Counted from the first letter of the stretch, positions 18,402 to 28,757 are shown. The stretch: 64,000 nucleotides of DNA from Crocinitomicaceae bacterium (GCA_028689775.1 JAQVCM010000001.1:124001-188000), one strand, 5' to 3'. The notes: generated by a model not told the origin, from the letters alone. Numbers and translations: made by a program.

Positions 18402-19976
18402 TTAATATTTATCTGCGATTTCTTTAGCTACTTGCGTCAAAACATCTGTTGCTTCGTCCGTGTATTTACCTGCTTTTAGAGATAATAGGGTATCCGCGTG
18501 TTTTGCTTCTAAGTAATTCAAGTATTCAGTTTCAAATTGTTTGATTTTGTTCACCGGTACTTTTTGCATCAAACCTTTTGTTCCAACAAAAATGATCGCA
18601 ATTTGTTTTTCAACTGGATATGGATCACCGTCATTTTGTTTCAAGATTTCCACGTTACGAGCTCCTTTATCCAAAACGGATTTCGTTGCTGCATCTAAGT
18701 CAGAACCAAATTTAGCAAATGCTTCTAACTCTCTGTATTGTGCTTGATCCAATTTCAAAGTACCTGCAACTTTCTTCATGGATTTAATTTGCGCGTTACC
18801 TCCAACACGTGATACCGAAATACCTACGTTAATTGCTGGACGAATACCTGCGTTAAATAAATCTTTTTCCAAGAAAATCTGACCATCTGTAATCGAAATT
18901 ACGTTGGTAGGAATGTATGCAGAAACGTCACCTGCTTGTGTTTCAATAATTGGCAAAGCCGTTAATGAACCACCTCCTTTTACCAAATGCTTGATAGAAG
19001 CTGGTAAATCATTCATGCGAGATGCGATTTCATCGTTATCAATGATTTTTGCAGCACGCTCTAATAAACGGGAGTGAAGGTAGAAAACGTCACCTGGGTA
19101 AGCCTCACGACCTGGAGGACGACGTAAAAGAAGAGATGTCTCACGGTAAGCTACCGCTTGTTTCGACAAGTCATCAAAAACGATCAATGCTGGGCGACCT
19201 GTATCACGGAAAAACTCACCAACAGCAGCACCAGTCATTGGCGCAAAATATTGTGTAGATGCAGGGTCAGATGCGTTCGATGCAACGATAACTGTGTAAG
19301 CCATCGCACCAGCGTCTTCTAATTTCTGAACAATTCCAGCAACAGTTGATCCTTTTTGACCAATTGCAACGTAGATACAGAAAACAGGTTCACCTCTGTC
19401 ATAAAATTCTTTTTGATTGATAATCGCGTCAATTGCAACAGTTGTTTTACCTGTTTGACGGTCACCAATAATCAACTCTCTTTGCCCTCTTCCAATTGGA
19501 ATCATTGCATCGATTGCTTTAATACCAGTTTGCAATGGTTCAGTAACTGGCTGACGGTAGATTACTCCTGGTGCTTTTCTTTCGATTGGCATTTCAAATA
19601 ACTCACCTGCAATCGGACCTTTACCATCGATTGGGTTTCCTAAGGTGTCAATAACACGTCCAACCAAACCTTCTCCTACTTGAACAGAAGCAATACGGTT
19701 TAATCTTTTTACGGTATCACCTTCTCTAACTTGAGAAGACTTTCCTAAAAGAACGGCACCTACGTTGTCTTCTTCTAAGTTAAGTGCAATTCCTTGCAAC
19801 CCACCGTCAAATTCAATTAATTCTCCGTACTGAACGCCATTAAGACCATAAATACGAGCAATACCATCTCCAATTTGAAGAACGGTACCAACTTCCTGTA
19901 ATTCAGCTTCGGATTTAAATCCTGAAAGCTGTTCTCTTAAAATTGCAGAAACTTCTGCTGGGTTTACATCTGCCAT
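18402..19976 (-). CDS. atpA: F1 ATP synthase subunit alpha
   Basis: Non-catalytic nucleotide-binding subunit of the F1 hexamer. 524 aa. P-loop GDRQTGKT (171-178) and the family signature [14 protein letters not shown] near residue 370 are visible. Preceded by atpH in the standard order. The downstream neighbour is not atpG directly but the inserted four-helix-bundle gene. Confidence 0.98.
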   Translation of the reverse strand: MADVNPAEVSAILREQLSGFKSEAELQEVGTVLQIGDGIARIYGLNGVQYGELIEFDGGLQGIALNLEEDNVGAVLLGKSSQVREGDTVKRLNRIASVQVGEGLVGRVIDTLGNPIDGKGPIAGELFEMPIERKAPGVIYRQPVTEPLQTGIKAIDAMIPIGRGQRELIIGDRQTGKTTVAIDAIINQKEFYDRGEPVFCIYVAIGQKGSTVAGIVQKLEDAGAMAYTVIVASNASDPASTQYFAPMTGAAVGEFFRDTGRPALIVFDDLSKQAVAYRETSLLLRRPPGREAYPGDVFYLHSRLLERAAKIIDNDEIASRMNDLPASIKHLVKGGGSLTALPIIETQAGDVSAYIPTNVISITDGQIFLEKDLFNAGIRPAINVGISVSRVGGNAQIKSMKKVAGTLKLDQAQYRELEAFAKFGSDLDAATKSVLDKGARNVEILKQNDGDPYPVEKQIAIIFVGTKGLMQKVPVNKIKQFETEYLNYLEAKHADTLLSLKAGKYTDEATDVLTQVAKEIADKY

Positions 19977-20004
19977 ATTGTATTGTTTTACGTAGCTCCT
20001 TAAA

Positions 20005-20547
20005 TTAGGAAGCCATCGTGTTAAACGTTGTTTTTATATTCTTTAATTGATTCACCACGGATGCATCAATTCGATTATCTCCAATTTTGATAACAAAACC
20101 ACCGATTAGTGAAGGATCTATTTGCTCTTCCAATTCAATTTCGCCTTTTACAGCTACTTGAATTTTTTGAAGAATGGTTGCTTTGGTTGCTGCATCTAAA
20201 GGCACTGCTGATGTTAGGATAACAGAAACAATTCCTTTGTGTGCTTTCAACTGTTCTTGGTATGATGCTGCAATTGCAGGCAAAATATTCTCACGACCAT
20301 TTTTCGCAATCAATTCCATGAATGAAATTGTTTGAGACTCAAAGTTAGGGAAAAGCACTTTGAAAATTTCATTTTTCTTTTCAGAGCTAATGATTGGGCT
20401 ATTTAAGAATCCATTGAATTCCTCATTGCCTTCATTTGCTGAAATTAACGCAAGCATATTTGCGGACACTTGTTCCGTTTTATTATTTTCAACGGCAAGA
20501 TCCAATAATGCTTTGGCGTATCTTGTTGCTGCTTTAGTGCTTTTCAT
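20005..20547 (-). CDS. atpH: ATP synthase subunit delta
   Basis: Peripheral stalk/OSCP-like subunit. 180 aa. [20 protein letters not shown] at the N-terminus and the C-terminal [19 protein letters not shown] block are diagnostic. Located between atpF and atpA as usual. Confidence 0.95.
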   Translation of the reverse strand: MKSTKAATRYAKALLDLAVENNKTEQVSANMLALISANEGNEEFNGFLNSPIISSEKKNEIFKVLFPNFESQTISFMELIAKNGRENILPAIAASYQEQLKAHKGIVSVILTSAVPLDAATKATILQKIQVAVKGEIELEEQIDPSLIGGFVIKIGDNRIDASVVNQLKNIKTTFNTMAS

Positions 20548-20553
20548 TTTAAA

Positions 20554-21048
20554 TTAGTTCAAGTTAATATCTTGTGCTAAATCAGATGCAAGCGCTTTTT
20601 GCTTATCGTCTGAAGAAAGTTCTTTGCGAATGATTTTCTCTGCAATTTGAACAGATAGATCTGCAACTTGCGAACGAATCTCAGAAATCGCTGAAGCTTT
20701 TTCCGCTTCAATCGCTTGACGAGCTGAAATGATGATTTTTTCTGCTTCAATTTTAGAAACTGATTTTGCATCTTCAACCATTTTCGTAGCTGTTTCTTTT
20801 GCGTCTCTTACGATTTCGTCTCTTTGCGCAAGCGTTTCTTTCAACAAGTTTTCATTTTGTGCATGTAAAGCAGCCATTTCAGCTTTTGTTTTTACAGCCA
20901 ATTCCAACGATTCAGAAATGTTTTTTTCACGTGCTTTTACAGCACCTAAAATTGGTTTCCAAGCGAATTTCGTTAAGATGAAAAGTAATAACATAAAAAC
21001 AAGCAATGTCCAAAAAGCAAGTCCTATATTCGGTGTAATTAAATCCAT
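20554..21048 (-). CDS. atpF: F0 ATP synthase subunit b
   Basis: 164 aa: an N-terminal membrane helix (FWTLLVFMLLLFILTKFAWK) followed by a long charged coiled coil, the peripheral stalk architecture. Six bp separate it from atpH. Confidence 0.96.
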   Translation of the reverse strand: MDLITPNIGLAFWTLLVFMLLLFILTKFAWKPILGAVKAREKNISESLELAVKTKAEMAALHAQNENLLKETLAQRDEIVRDAKETATKMVEDAKSVSKIEAEKIIISARQAIEAEKASAISEIRSQVADLSVQIAEKIIRKELSSDDKQKALASDLAQDINLN

Positions 21049-21130
21049 TTCTTAATTTTTAATTTTTTTGTTTAATCTAAATAAATGCTGATTCACAACC
21101 AACCGTTGCAAATCAGCATTCAATGCATTC

Positions 21131-21358
21131 TTATGCAGGTACTCCAGTCTCAAGACCAAGAAGACCAACAACTACTCCGAAAAGGGCAACACCCTCGATC
21201 AAAGCAGCAGCAATAATCATTGCTGTTTGAATTTTTCCTGCAGCTTCTGGCTGGCGCGCGATTGCGTCCATTGCAGATCCACCAATTCTACCAATTCCTA
21301 ATGCGGCACCTAAAACGGCTAAACCAGCACCAATTGCAGCTATACTTCCGTAAATCAT
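21131..21358 (-). CDS. atpE: F0 ATP synthase subunit c
   Basis: 75 aa hairpin of two membrane helices with the glycine-rich first helix, the polar loop ARQPEA, and the ion-binding Glu55 in LIEGVALFG. Forms the rotor ring. Confidence 0.97.
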   Translation of the reverse strand: MIYGSIAAIGAGLAVLGAALGIGRIGGSAMDAIARQPEAAGKIQTAMIIAAALIEGVALFGVVVGLLGLETGVPA

Positions 21359-21390
21359 AACTATTATATATTAAATTAAACGTATACTTA

Positions 21391-22467
21391 TTAATGCGCT
21401 TCCTCAACTGCAGCTCCGATAAACAATGCAGAAAGCATCGTGAACAAGTAAGCTTGCAAGAAAGCAACTAAAATTTCCAACACCGAAATAAACAAGGCCA
21501 TTGGTACGGATAGGAATCCCCAAGCAGCACTTTTGTTTATGAAGATGATGGATATTAAAGACAAAATGATAATGTGACCAGCTGTAATGTTTGCAAACAA
21601 ACGTACAGTTAATGCGAATGGTTTGGTGAAGATTCCAATCACCTCAATCGGCATCATGATAATCAACAATGGAACTGGAACTCCTGGTGTTGCAAAAATG
21701 TGTCTCCAGTAATTTTTGTTTCCTGAGAAAACAGTAACCAACAATGTCAAACTTGCCAATACAACTGTTACAGCGATGTTTCCTGTTAAGTTTGCACCAA
21801 ACAATGGAATTAATCCTGTGATGTTGTTGATTAAGATGAAAAAGAAGATCGTCAATAAATACGGTACAAATCGGTGGTATTTGTGAATGTCGATAGAGTC
21901 TTTCGCGATGTCATCTCTTACGAAAATAATCAATGGCTCAATAAATCCTGCAATTCCTCGTGGTGCAATTGCTCCATTCTTTTTGTAGAATTTTGCAGTT
22001 GAGAACATGATCAATAAAATAATGATGGAACCCATCAACAAAGACGTTGTGTTTTTTGTGATCGAGAAATCATAAGGTTTCGCGTTTTTCACGTGATCTT
22101 TTTCAAAGCGAAGTTCTCCGTTTGCGTCTGTTTTGTAGATTTTCTCGTGGAACATCGCATATCCTAAACCTTTTCCAGTTGCTACTGTATAATGATTTCC
22201 AGTAATGGAATCTGTTTTTACAACCCCGTGATAAAATTCAGCGGAAGAGAATGATTTAATTCCATTGTCCAACAAGATGATTGGTAAGTTGAAGGTAATG
22301 TCACCTAAAACGTGCCATTCGTGCGCGTCTTTAATGTGGTGCATAATCGTTTCAACAACCTGAAATTCAGCCTCTTCTTTAGCGCCGTGACCTGCGTGTG
22401 CTACAGTCACAGAAAACAATGTCATTACTGACAGAACGATCGATTTTATTGCGTTTTTCAAAACCAT
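21391..22467 (-). CDS. atpB: F0 ATP synthase subunit a
   Basis: Stator channel subunit. The start at 22467 (MVLKNAIKSIVLSVMTLF) is chosen because a full promoter (TTG at 22536-22534, 19 nt, TAATTTTG at 22514-22507) lies inside the longer open frame that begins at 22536. It yields 358 aa with a signal-like N-terminus ending AHAGHG, typical of Bacteroidota AtpB with a long periplasmic region. PFALTVRLFANITAGH contains the essential arginine. First gene of the operon; no atpI is seen upstream. Confidence 0.95.
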   Translation of the reverse strand: MVLKNAIKSIVLSVMTLFSVTVAHAGHGAKEEAEFQVVETIMHHIKDAHEWHVLGDITFNLPIILLDNGIKSFSSAEFYHGVVKTDSITGNHYTVATGKGLGYAMFHEKIYKTDANGELRFEKDHVKNAKPYDFSITKNTTSLLMGSIIILLIMFSTAKFYKKNGAIAPRGIAGFIEPLIIFVRDDIAKDSIDIHKYHRFVPYLLTIFFFILINNITGLIPLFGANLTGNIAVTVVLASLTLLVTVFSGNKNYWRHIFATPGVPVPLLIIMMPIEVIGIFTKPFALTVRLFANITAGHIIILSLISIIFINKSAAWGFLSVPMALFISVLEILVAFLQAYLFTMLSALFIGAAVEEAH

Positions 22468-22506
22468 TAGATTATAAATTTCTCTAAGAGAAGTAAATTT
22501 TTGGCG

Positions 22507-22536
22507 CAAAATTACGTAATCTTTCTTTAATAACAA
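22507..22536 (-). promoter_or_regulatory. atpB: ATP synthase operon promoter
   Basis: Minus strand TTG (22536-22534), exactly 19 nt, TAATTTTG (22514-22507). Predicted start near 22500, about 33 nt before atpB. Full consensus fit. Confidence 0.85.
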
Positions 22537-22984
22537 GACTTTTTTTCATTTAAGGTTTAGATTCTTTTTCGATGCTTTCCTTTTGGGATTTCACGATCTC
22601 TTTTTATTGAACTTAAGTACTTAATGAATCAATGATATTGCATGTCGAAAGATGCACTTTTAATGATTTCCGTCAGTTGATTGACGGAAATCCAATGAAT
22701 TCCGTCAGTTGGATGACGCAAATCTATTTTTTTTCTTGTGGCAGATACGCAATGCATTGTGTATCTGTCGTAAGAGCTGCTTAATTGATATTCCTAATTT
22801 TAAGGTAGAAGCTTTATTCTTTATTTTCGACTTTTAAAGAAAAGATAGAGCGGATGAAACGACCTGTTCTTTTTTCTAGATCACACAGGCCCAAACAAAA
22901 AATCCAGTTTCTTTTGTCTGTACCTTAAAGGATACTCAAAAGAAACTGGATTCGTTTCGTGTGTTGTTATTTATACGACTGATT
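22537..22984. other. Intergenic region with tandem palindromes
   Basis: No coding frame is supported. It contains a perfect palindrome (ATTTCCGTCA, gap, TGACGGAAAT at 22666-22691), an imperfect copy directly after it (22699-22723), a further palindrome CAGATAC...GTATCTG with CAATGCATTG inside (22742-22767), and the msrB terminator (22901-22952). Whether the palindromes are operators or repeats is unknown. Confidence 0.6.
22893..22952 (-). terminator. Terminator after msrB
   Basis: A 16-bp perfect stem AATCCAGTTTCTTTTG (with its complement at 22937-22952), followed on the minus strand by a run of T residues. Confidence 0.8.
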
Positions 22985-23362
22985 CTAATTTTCTGCTTCA
23001 ACAAATTTCATGGAAATTGAATTCACGCAATGTCTGGTGTTTTTATCTGTAAATCCTTCTCCAATAAATACGTGACCTAAATGTCCTCCACAATTCTTGC
23101 AGATAATTTCAGTTCTTCGTCCATCTGCATCTACAACTCTCGTTACTGCTCCTTTGATTTCGTCATCAAAAGAAGGCCAACCGCAACGTGCGTCGAACTT
23201 AGAATCGGATGTGTATAAAGGTGCATCGCATTGTCTGCAAACGTATGTTCCTTTTTCTGTATGCTGATTGTACTCGCCAGAACCTGGCATTTCAGTTCCT
23301 TTGTGTAAAATGACTCTTTTTTCTTCGTCCGTTAAAACGTTGTAATTTTTTGACTTGTCCAT
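22985..23362 (-). CDS. msrB: Peptide-methionine (R)-S-oxide reductase MsrB
   Basis: Repairs oxidised methionine residues. 125 aa. Zinc site CRQC and [19 protein letters not shown], and the catalytic RHCVNSISM are all present. No signal peptide, so cytoplasmic. Monocistronic, with its own strong terminator. Confidence 0.96.
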   Translation of the reverse strand: MDKSKNYNVLTDEEKRVILHKGTEMPGSGEYNQHTEKGTYVCRQCDAPLYTSDSKFDARCGWPSFDDEIKGAVTRVVDADGRRTEIICKNCGGHLGHVFIGEGFTDKNTRHCVNSISMKFVEAEN

Positions 23363-23416
23363 GTTTAAAGTTTTTAAGAGTGATTGTTTTTGAATTTTCG
23401 GTTCGTTTTTCTGTGT

Positions 23417-24862
23417 TCAGATTGACAAAGAGTTGATTGTTTTTTCAATGTCTTTCAAATACAAATCAATTGTTTGTTTCAATACGTTTTGGTCTTTGTT
23501 GACGAAGTTGATGATGAATTCTCCGCCTTTGTTGTTGTATTCAAACGTGATGTTATCAATTAAATTGATTGCATTGAATTGGGAAGGTAAACCGAAAGCC
23601 TGAACATTCAGTCCTTTCACGTCGACGAAACCTGTGAATCCACCTTTTCCGAAATCTTTTGCACAAGCTGGTAATACCAATTTGTTTGATTCTTTTCCGG
23701 CACCTGGTGTTTTTCCGATGAGATCTGTGTTGGTAATGGTGTACTCATAATCATCTTTCTTTTGACTTGCTAAAAGTTCGAAAATTCCTTTCCCTTCTTT
23801 TCCAATACCCAAGTTGAAATTGACATCTGGTACAAAACTTCCCATTCCCGGCGAACCAACAATGACTCCGCCGCCGTATCCACTAAATATTTTTGTCAAT
23901 GGATTATCTCCCAATACCATCAATGCAATTGCAATTTCTGGTTTGCTCTTGGTCAATTCTTTTTTAACATCTGGTGCAAAATCATCGAGGAAACTTTCCA
24001 ATTTCTCCATGTTGAAATCAAATGCAATACCAATTTTCGCTTCACCTGTTCCCAGTTTGTCTTCGATTTTGACTTTGCTTTTGTCATTGAAAACCATTCT
24101 TTTTTGAAGTGCATCTGAAAACTGATTGTCTGTTTTCAAAGCAATTCTTCCTTTTTCAAAATTCAAAGTCGTTTGTGTGAAGGAGTTTTTCATCATCTCA
24201 AACAATTCCTTTCTTTTCGACTCTTCTAATTTTGCGAGATCGGTATTCGAAGAACTGTATAGGTTTTCCATGTTAACAGACATCACGACATCACCTTCTT
24301 TTTTTAGCAAATCGTAAATTTTACCGTGTTTTTTGGTGTCTTCCGCTTTTTTGAAAGCTTCTTGCAATGCAATTTTACCGTCGTATTTTTCTTTTTTGGT
24401 AATCAAAATTGCCAACTTTCCTTTTGCGCCAATTGCTAAATCTCCATCCGCTGAATATTTCATTTTTCCGTCGGTTTCAATGAATAAACCAGAAGAACTC
24501 AAACGTTCTGCCAGCGAATCAGCATTCACCAAATCAAAGAAAGCATAAACCGCTTTTGGATTTCCGTTTGAATCAAAAGGACCTTCCAAGGCTACATAGA
24601 TTGGTTTTTTAATGTCGATGCTGTTTCCCATTCTTTTCAATTCCGTTTCCAAGATTTCACTCAGTTTCGGAATGCTTTTGTATTCTGCTTTTTCCAAAAT
24701 GCTGTTGTAATCGACAGAGCCAAAGGCAACAATTTGTTCGTTGTCCTGAATGAACGCCGAAACGGAATCAATTAAAGGTGCTTTTTCTTTGTTTCCGCAA
24801 GCAGCGAAAAGCATTAAACCCATTATAATAGGAACTATTTTTCTCAAAATCATGGCAATCAA
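23417..24862 (-). CDS. Lipoprotein, DUF4836-like
   Basis: 481 aa. Lipoprotein signal with lipobox LFAAC near residue 22; the start may be the second Met (MILRK). The rest is a soluble region with repeated strand/helix pattern and DNEQIVAFGSVDYNSILEKA, resembling the DUF4836 family of Bacteroidota surface lipoproteins (by memory). Function unknown. Stands alone between msrB and a divergent gene. Confidence 0.65.
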   Translation of the reverse strand: MIAMILRKIVPIIMGLMLFAACGNKEKAPLIDSVSAFIQDNEQIVAFGSVDYNSILEKAEYKSIPKLSEILETELKRMGNSIDIKKPIYVALEGPFDSNGNPKAVYAFFDLVNADSLAERLSSSGLFIETDGKMKYSADGDLAIGAKGKLAILITKKEKYDGKIALQEAFKKAEDTKKHGKIYDLLKKEGDVVMSVNMENLYSSSNTDLAKLEESKRKELFEMMKNSFTQTTLNFEKGRIALKTDNQFSDALQKRMVFNDKSKVKIEDKLGTGEAKIGIAFDFNMEKLESFLDDFAPDVKKELTKSKPEIAIALMVLGDNPLTKIFSGYGGGVIVGSPGMGSFVPDVNFNLGIGKEGKGIFELLASQKKDDYEYTITNTDLIGKTPGAGKESNKLVLPACAKDFGKGGFTGFVDVKGLNVQAFGLPSQFNAINLIDNITFEYNNKGGEFIINFVNKDQNVLKQTIDLYLKDIEKTINSLSI

Positions 24863-24982
24863 TTTAATTAGACACCAAAAGTAAATGAAAAAATGTAAAT
24901 TAATAATTGTTTAGGTTTTTTTATGGAATATATAACTTCAAGACAGCATTTATACTAATTTTAGATCTTGTAAAAACAAGAA

Positions 24983-25552
24983 ATGCATTACATCGAGCCG
25001 TATTATAGTTGGAGAGATTATTACATCGCCTCCGAAGATCCATCCTCTCCATTTTTTGGTAGAGATTACAGTGAATTTGAATTTACCGATCGGATCTATA
25101 ATTATTTGATTCATCCGCAATGGGATTCGATGGATTCTCCAACGCTATTTCTGAAAATTCTATATGCCAATTACGATGAACAATATGTTATCATCGAATT
25201 GATTGGCGAATGGAACGATGCAATTGAAAACGACATCATGACCTTCAAAAGAGAAATTGTCGAGCCTTTGATGGAAGCTGGAATCAATAAATTTATTTTA
25301 ATCGGAGAAAACGTCTTGAATTTCCATTATTCAGACGATTGTTATTATGAAGAATGGTTTGATGAAGTAGAGGACGGCTGGATTGCATTGGTCAATTTTC
25401 ATCCGCACGTGATGCGCGAATTTGAAAAGATTCACATCGATAGCTATTTCGTTTGTGGTGGTGAGTTAGACGATTTAGAATGGAGTATATATTCTCCTTT
25501 TCAACTCTTTAAGAAGATAAGCGGTTACGTTGAACGAAGGTTAGACCCTTAA
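24983..25552 (+). CDS. Conserved hypothetical protein
   Basis: 189 aa, acidic, soluble, rich in aromatic residues (YYSWRDYYIASEDPSSPFFG; FHYSDDCYYEEWFDEVEDGW). No signal peptide or membrane segment, no catalytic motif recognised. Appears to be an intact single gene with its own upstream region. Confidence 0.75.
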   Translation: MHYIEPYYSWRDYYIASEDPSSPFFGRDYSEFEFTDRIYNYLIHPQWDSMDSPTLFLKILYANYDEQYVIIELIGEWNDAIENDIMTFKREIVEPLMEAGINKFILIGENVLNFHYSDDCYYEEWFDEVEDGWIALVNFHPHVMREFEKIHIDSYFVCGGELDDLEWSIYSPFQLFKKISGYVERRLDP

Positions 25553-25646
25553 TGATAGGATCTTTAAAATTGATATATAACAACTTAGCGTGTATGAAGC
25601 AATGATTTTTTAACATTAAGTTCATACTCATAGAGAAAATTTTCCT

Positions 25647-25654
25647 TATTTTTG
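25647..25654 (+). promoter_or_regulatory. -7 box upstream of the lamin-tail protein
   Basis: TATTTTTG fits TAnnTTTG, 30 bp before the ATG at 25685. No clear -33 TTG. Confidence 0.45.
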
Positions 25655-25684
25655 CCACATATATTCACTAACAAAATAGATAAT

Positions 25685-26971
25685 ATGATTAGAATTTTTA
25701 CTTTATTAATGATTTTATTGCCAGTTTTTAGTTTCGGGCAAACAACTGAATTGTTATTTTCTGAATACGCGGAAGGGCATTCAAACAACAAATATTACGA
25801 AATATACAACGGTACAGGTGCTGCTGTTGATTTAACTGGATACACCGTAATACTTTACACGAATGGAGGCGTTACTGCTCAGTCTACTTTAGTATTGTCA
25901 GGAACTTTGGCAAATAATGCAACGTATGTTGTAGCGAATTCTTCTGCTGATATTACAATTAAAGACTTGGCAGATACCTTACATGCAACATGTGGTTATA
26001 ATGGTGACGATGCTTTAGAGTTAAGAAAAAACGGACTTATTCTCGATGCTTTTGGTGAAGTAGGTGTTGATCCAGGAAGTTCTTGGACGATTGCTGGAAA
26101 TGCTGCTGCTGCGGTTGATAAAGTATTAAGACGTAAAGCAAGTGTTTGTTCACCAACGGATGTTTGGTCAGTTTCTTTTGGAATGACTGAAATAGATTCT
26201 CAGTGGGAAATTGACGCGTTGCCATTTAATGCTGCGAATATGCCGACTCTTATTTTAAGTTTAGGTTCACACACAACAACTTGTGTTAATCCATGTACAA
26301 ATCCACCTGCAGTGAATGCGGGTGCAGATTTAACAGTTTGTGCAGGAACATCCGTTTCATTAACTGCAACAGGTGCTGGTGTTTTCACTTGGGACAATGG
26401 TGTTTCTCAAGCTGTACCTTTCACGCCAACAGCTACAACAACGTATACCGTTACAGTTGATGATGGAGTTTGTACAAACACAGACCAAGTAACGATTACA
26501 GTGAATGCATTGCCAGTAGTTACAATTTCTGAAACTGCAAATGTATTGACAGCTTCTTTATCTGGTGTTGATTACGAATGGATGAATTGTGTTGATAGTG
26601 CGGTTGTGGCTACAACGCAAGTATTTACGCCAACAGCAAACGGTTCTTATTTTGTTGAAGTAACGGATACAAATGGTTGTGTTGGTTCATCTGCTTGTAT
26701 GGCTGTAACGACTTTAGGTCTTGAGTCTAAAACAGCAATGAGTTCATTCAACATTTCTCCAAATCCTACAAAAGGAAAAGTAACCATTACTGCTGCTGGT
26801 AACGAATCAGCAAGCGTAGTTATTTTTAACGCATTAGGAAAACAACTTTCTAAAGTGAATAACATTCAAAATGGATCTGTGATTGATTTCTCTGAATTCA
26901 ACAACGGTGTTTACATGGTTCAAATCACTTCAAACAAAGGAACGAAAGTTCAAAGAGTTGTGAAAAACTAA
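25685..26971 (+). CDS. Secreted lamin-tail domain protein with T9SS C-terminal sorting domain
   Basis: 428 aa from ATG 25685, which follows a -7 box and opens the signal peptide MIRIFTLLMILLPVFSFGQ. The next ~150 residues (ELLFSEYAEGHSNNKYYEIY; GTGAAVDLTGYTVILYTNGG) are an LTD (lamin-tail) domain. An Ig-like region (NAGADLTVCAGTSVSLTATG) follows, and the last 80 residues (FNISPNPTKGKVTITAAG... VQRVVKN) are a type A sorting domain for the type IX secretion system. Probably a cell-surface or secreted adhesin-like protein. Confidence 0.9.
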   Translation: MIRIFTLLMILLPVFSFGQTTELLFSEYAEGHSNNKYYEIYNGTGAAVDLTGYTVILYTNGGVTAQSTLVLSGTLANNATYVVANSSADITIKDLADTLHATCGYNGDDALELRKNGLILDAFGEVGVDPGSSWTIAGNAAAAVDKVLRRKASVCSPTDVWSVSFGMTEIDSQWEIDALPFNAANMPTLILSLGSHTTTCVNPCTNPPAVNAGADLTVCAGTSVSLTATGAGVFTWDNGVSQAVPFTPTATTTYTVTVDDGVCTNTDQVTITVNALPVVTISETANVLTASLSGVDYEWMNCVDSAVVATTQVFTPTANGSYFVEVTDTNGCVGSSACMAVTTLGLESKTAMSSFNISPNPTKGKVTITAAGNESASVVIFNALGKQLSKVNNIQNGSVIDFSEFNNGVYMVQITSNKGTKVQRVVKN

Positions 26972-26996
26972 GATTTAGATAAATTTTAAAAGAGGA

Positions 26997-27028
26997 AACG
27001 TCAATCGAAAGGTTGGCGTTTTTTTTTG
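26997..27028 (+). terminator. Terminator after the lamin-tail gene
   Basis: AACGTCAATC pairs with GGTTGGCGTT (two G-T wobbles) and is followed by eight T residues. Confidence 0.75.
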
Positions 27029-27039
27029 AGGCACGGATT

Positions 27040-27295
27040 TCATTTTTGAAGAGCGCGCGTTTTTTTTAAGCCACGGATTTACTTCGTAGCTACAGCCGTG
27101 GTCACGGATTTTTTTTTGAAGGACACATCCAAATTTTACGGATTGAGTGTTGAACTTTCTTTAATCCGTGCAATTCGGGAGCTTAAGTCATTTTTACCGC
27201 CAAAGGCAGCATCGCAGATAATCTGTGCCCACGCAGCAGATTCCGTGAAAATCCGTGGCTAATTTTTTTAACACGGATGAGTAACATTCCCCATA
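27040..27295. repeat. Noncoding interspersed CACGGATTT-type repeats
   Basis: Contains several CACGGATTT/AATCCGTG motifs in both orientations and a segment (27106-27190) that recurs at 28795-28883. No open frame. It lies between the lamin-tail gene and a convergent epimerase gene. Confidence 0.7.
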
Positions 27296-27312
27296 ATCCA
27301 CCCAATCAAATA

Positions 27313-28320
27313 TCAAACAATTCTTCCTTTCACCGCGTTTTCAATCGTATCACGCAACGGTGTGAATTGAAAATCAATTGCTTTTAAGAGTTTTGAACTG
27401 TCGTAGGTAGTATTGGAGTGTGCGCTGTGAACACTTTCTTTGGTTAGGACTCTTTTGTTTGTGAAAATACATTGGATTCCATCTGCAAATCGAGCCAAGT
27501 GACTTAATAGTTTACCTGCTTGGATGGAAGGTGCTTTTTGGTTTAAGGAAGCTGCTATTAAATTGAAAACTTCTCTAAAAGAAACATTCGTTCCTGTGCA
27601 TAAAAAACGTTCCTTCGAAATGGAGGATTCCATCAATAAAAACATGGCTTTTGAAACGTCTCTTGCATCCACAAACGCATTGGAACCACTTGTGTAGAAC
27701 TTAAATCCGTTGGCAATGGTTTTGAAAATCGTCATGGAACTTTCTTCCCAATCCCAAGCACCAAAAATTACACTTGGATTGATGATCACGGCATTTAAAC
27801 CTTCTTCAATTCCGCGCCAAACTTCTTTTTCTGAAGAGTATTTCGTGATTGCATAGCCGCTGGTATGATCAGATTGTATCCACTTATTGGATTCTACCAG
27901 TGGAAGATTGGGTTTGGTTTCATCTTTGGCAACTGCTGCTGTGGAAGAAACAAAACAAAACTTCTCTATTGGAAGCGTTAAGGCGATGTTGACCATGTTC
28001 GCAGTTCCTTCCCGGTTGATTTTCATCATGGAGTGAAAGTGTTTCCTTCGAAAAGAAACGGTTGCTGCGCAATGGTAAACCTGTGTGCAACCTGTCATTT
28101 CTTCTTCCAATGTAATGACGTCTAAAACATCACAAGCTTTCCATTCGATGAGATTAAAAAGCTGTTTACTAGCAGATGGATTGTAGAAATCAAATAATTT
28201 TTGAACCCGAGAAATGGCATCGAAATTTCGATAAATCGCCCGAACGGATTTCCCTTCGGAGGTAAGTTGAAAAAGCAAGTGACTTCCTAAAAGTCCAGTT
28301 CCACCGGTTACAAAAATCAT
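27313..28320 (-). CDS. NAD-dependent epimerase/dehydratase (extended SDR)
   Basis: 335 aa. N-terminal Rossmann motif TGGTGLLG (5-12), FVSSTAAVA strand, catalytic YAITK, and the extended SDR substrate region. The closest recalled relatives are dihydroflavonol-4-reductase-like and 3-beta-HSD-like proteins. Substrate cannot be told. Confidence 0.88.
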   Translation of the reverse strand: MIFVTGGTGLLGSHLLFQLTSEGKSVRAIYRNFDAISRVQKLFDFYNPSASKQLFNLIEWKACDVLDVITLEEEMTGCTQVYHCAATVSFRRKHFHSMMKINREGTANMVNIALTLPIEKFCFVSSTAAVAKDETKPNLPLVESNKWIQSDHTSGYAITKYSSEKEVWRGIEEGLNAVIINPSVIFGAWDWEESSMTIFKTIANGFKFYTSGSNAFVDARDVSKAMFLLMESSISKERFLCTGTNVSFREVFNLIAASLNQKAPSIQAGKLLSHLARFADGIQCIFTNKRVLTKESVHSAHSNTTYDSSKLLKAIDFQFTPLRDTIENAVKGRIV

Positions 28321-28380
28321 GGTACGAAGATACTATTAATTGTTTAATGCATGTCGAGGTTAAAACAGGATAACACTTTT

Positions 28381-28731
28381 TTAAAGGTGCAACTCTTCAC
28401 TTGGATTCCAAAAATGTTCTTGGAAATTTTGGATCTGATCGCCGATGACGTCAATGCCTTCTGCACGAAGTAAATTGGCTATTTGCTCGGGATCTCCAAA
28501 GTGCATTTTACCGGTCAACAATCCAACTCGATTGACTACGCGATGCGCAGGAATTCCAGGTACTTTATGGGAACTATTCATCGCCCAACCAACCATGCGC
28601 GAAGATCTCTTTGCTCCTAGATACAAGGCAATAGAACCGTAAGAAGTTACCCTTCCGTGCGGAATTAACTTGGCTACTTCCAAAACCATTTCAAAGAAAT
28701 CTTTATTTTTTTCGGATTCTTTCTGAATCAT
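28381..28731 (-). CDS. Alkyltransferase-like protein (MGMT family, no active-site cysteine)
   Basis: 116 aa from ATG 28731. The longer frame upstream runs into an interspersed repeat, and a -7 box (28757-28750) lies in between, so the short start is chosen. PHGRVTSYGSIA is the DNA-binding helix-turn-helix, and the site that is PCHR in O6-alkylguanine transferases reads PAHR, so it cannot accept an alkyl group. ATL proteins of this type bind O6-alkylguanine and flag it for nucleotide excision repair. Confidence 0.88.
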   Translation of the reverse strand: MIQKESEKNKDFFEMVLEVAKLIPHGRVTSYGSIALYLGAKRSSRMVGWAMNSSHKVPGIPAHRVVNRVGLLTGKMHFGDPEQIANLLRAEGIDVIGDQIQNFQEHFWNPSEELHL

Positions 28732-28749
28732 AAACGAATTGTTTGAAGT

Positions 28750-28757
28750 CAAATTTA
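28750..28757 (-). promoter_or_regulatory. -7 box for the ATL gene
   Basis: TAAATTTG on the minus strand, 18 bp before the chosen ATG. Confidence 0.5.

Noticed and set aside
22468..22536. A longer start for AtpB
   Set aside because: A full-consensus promoter lies inside this stretch, with its transcription start after it.
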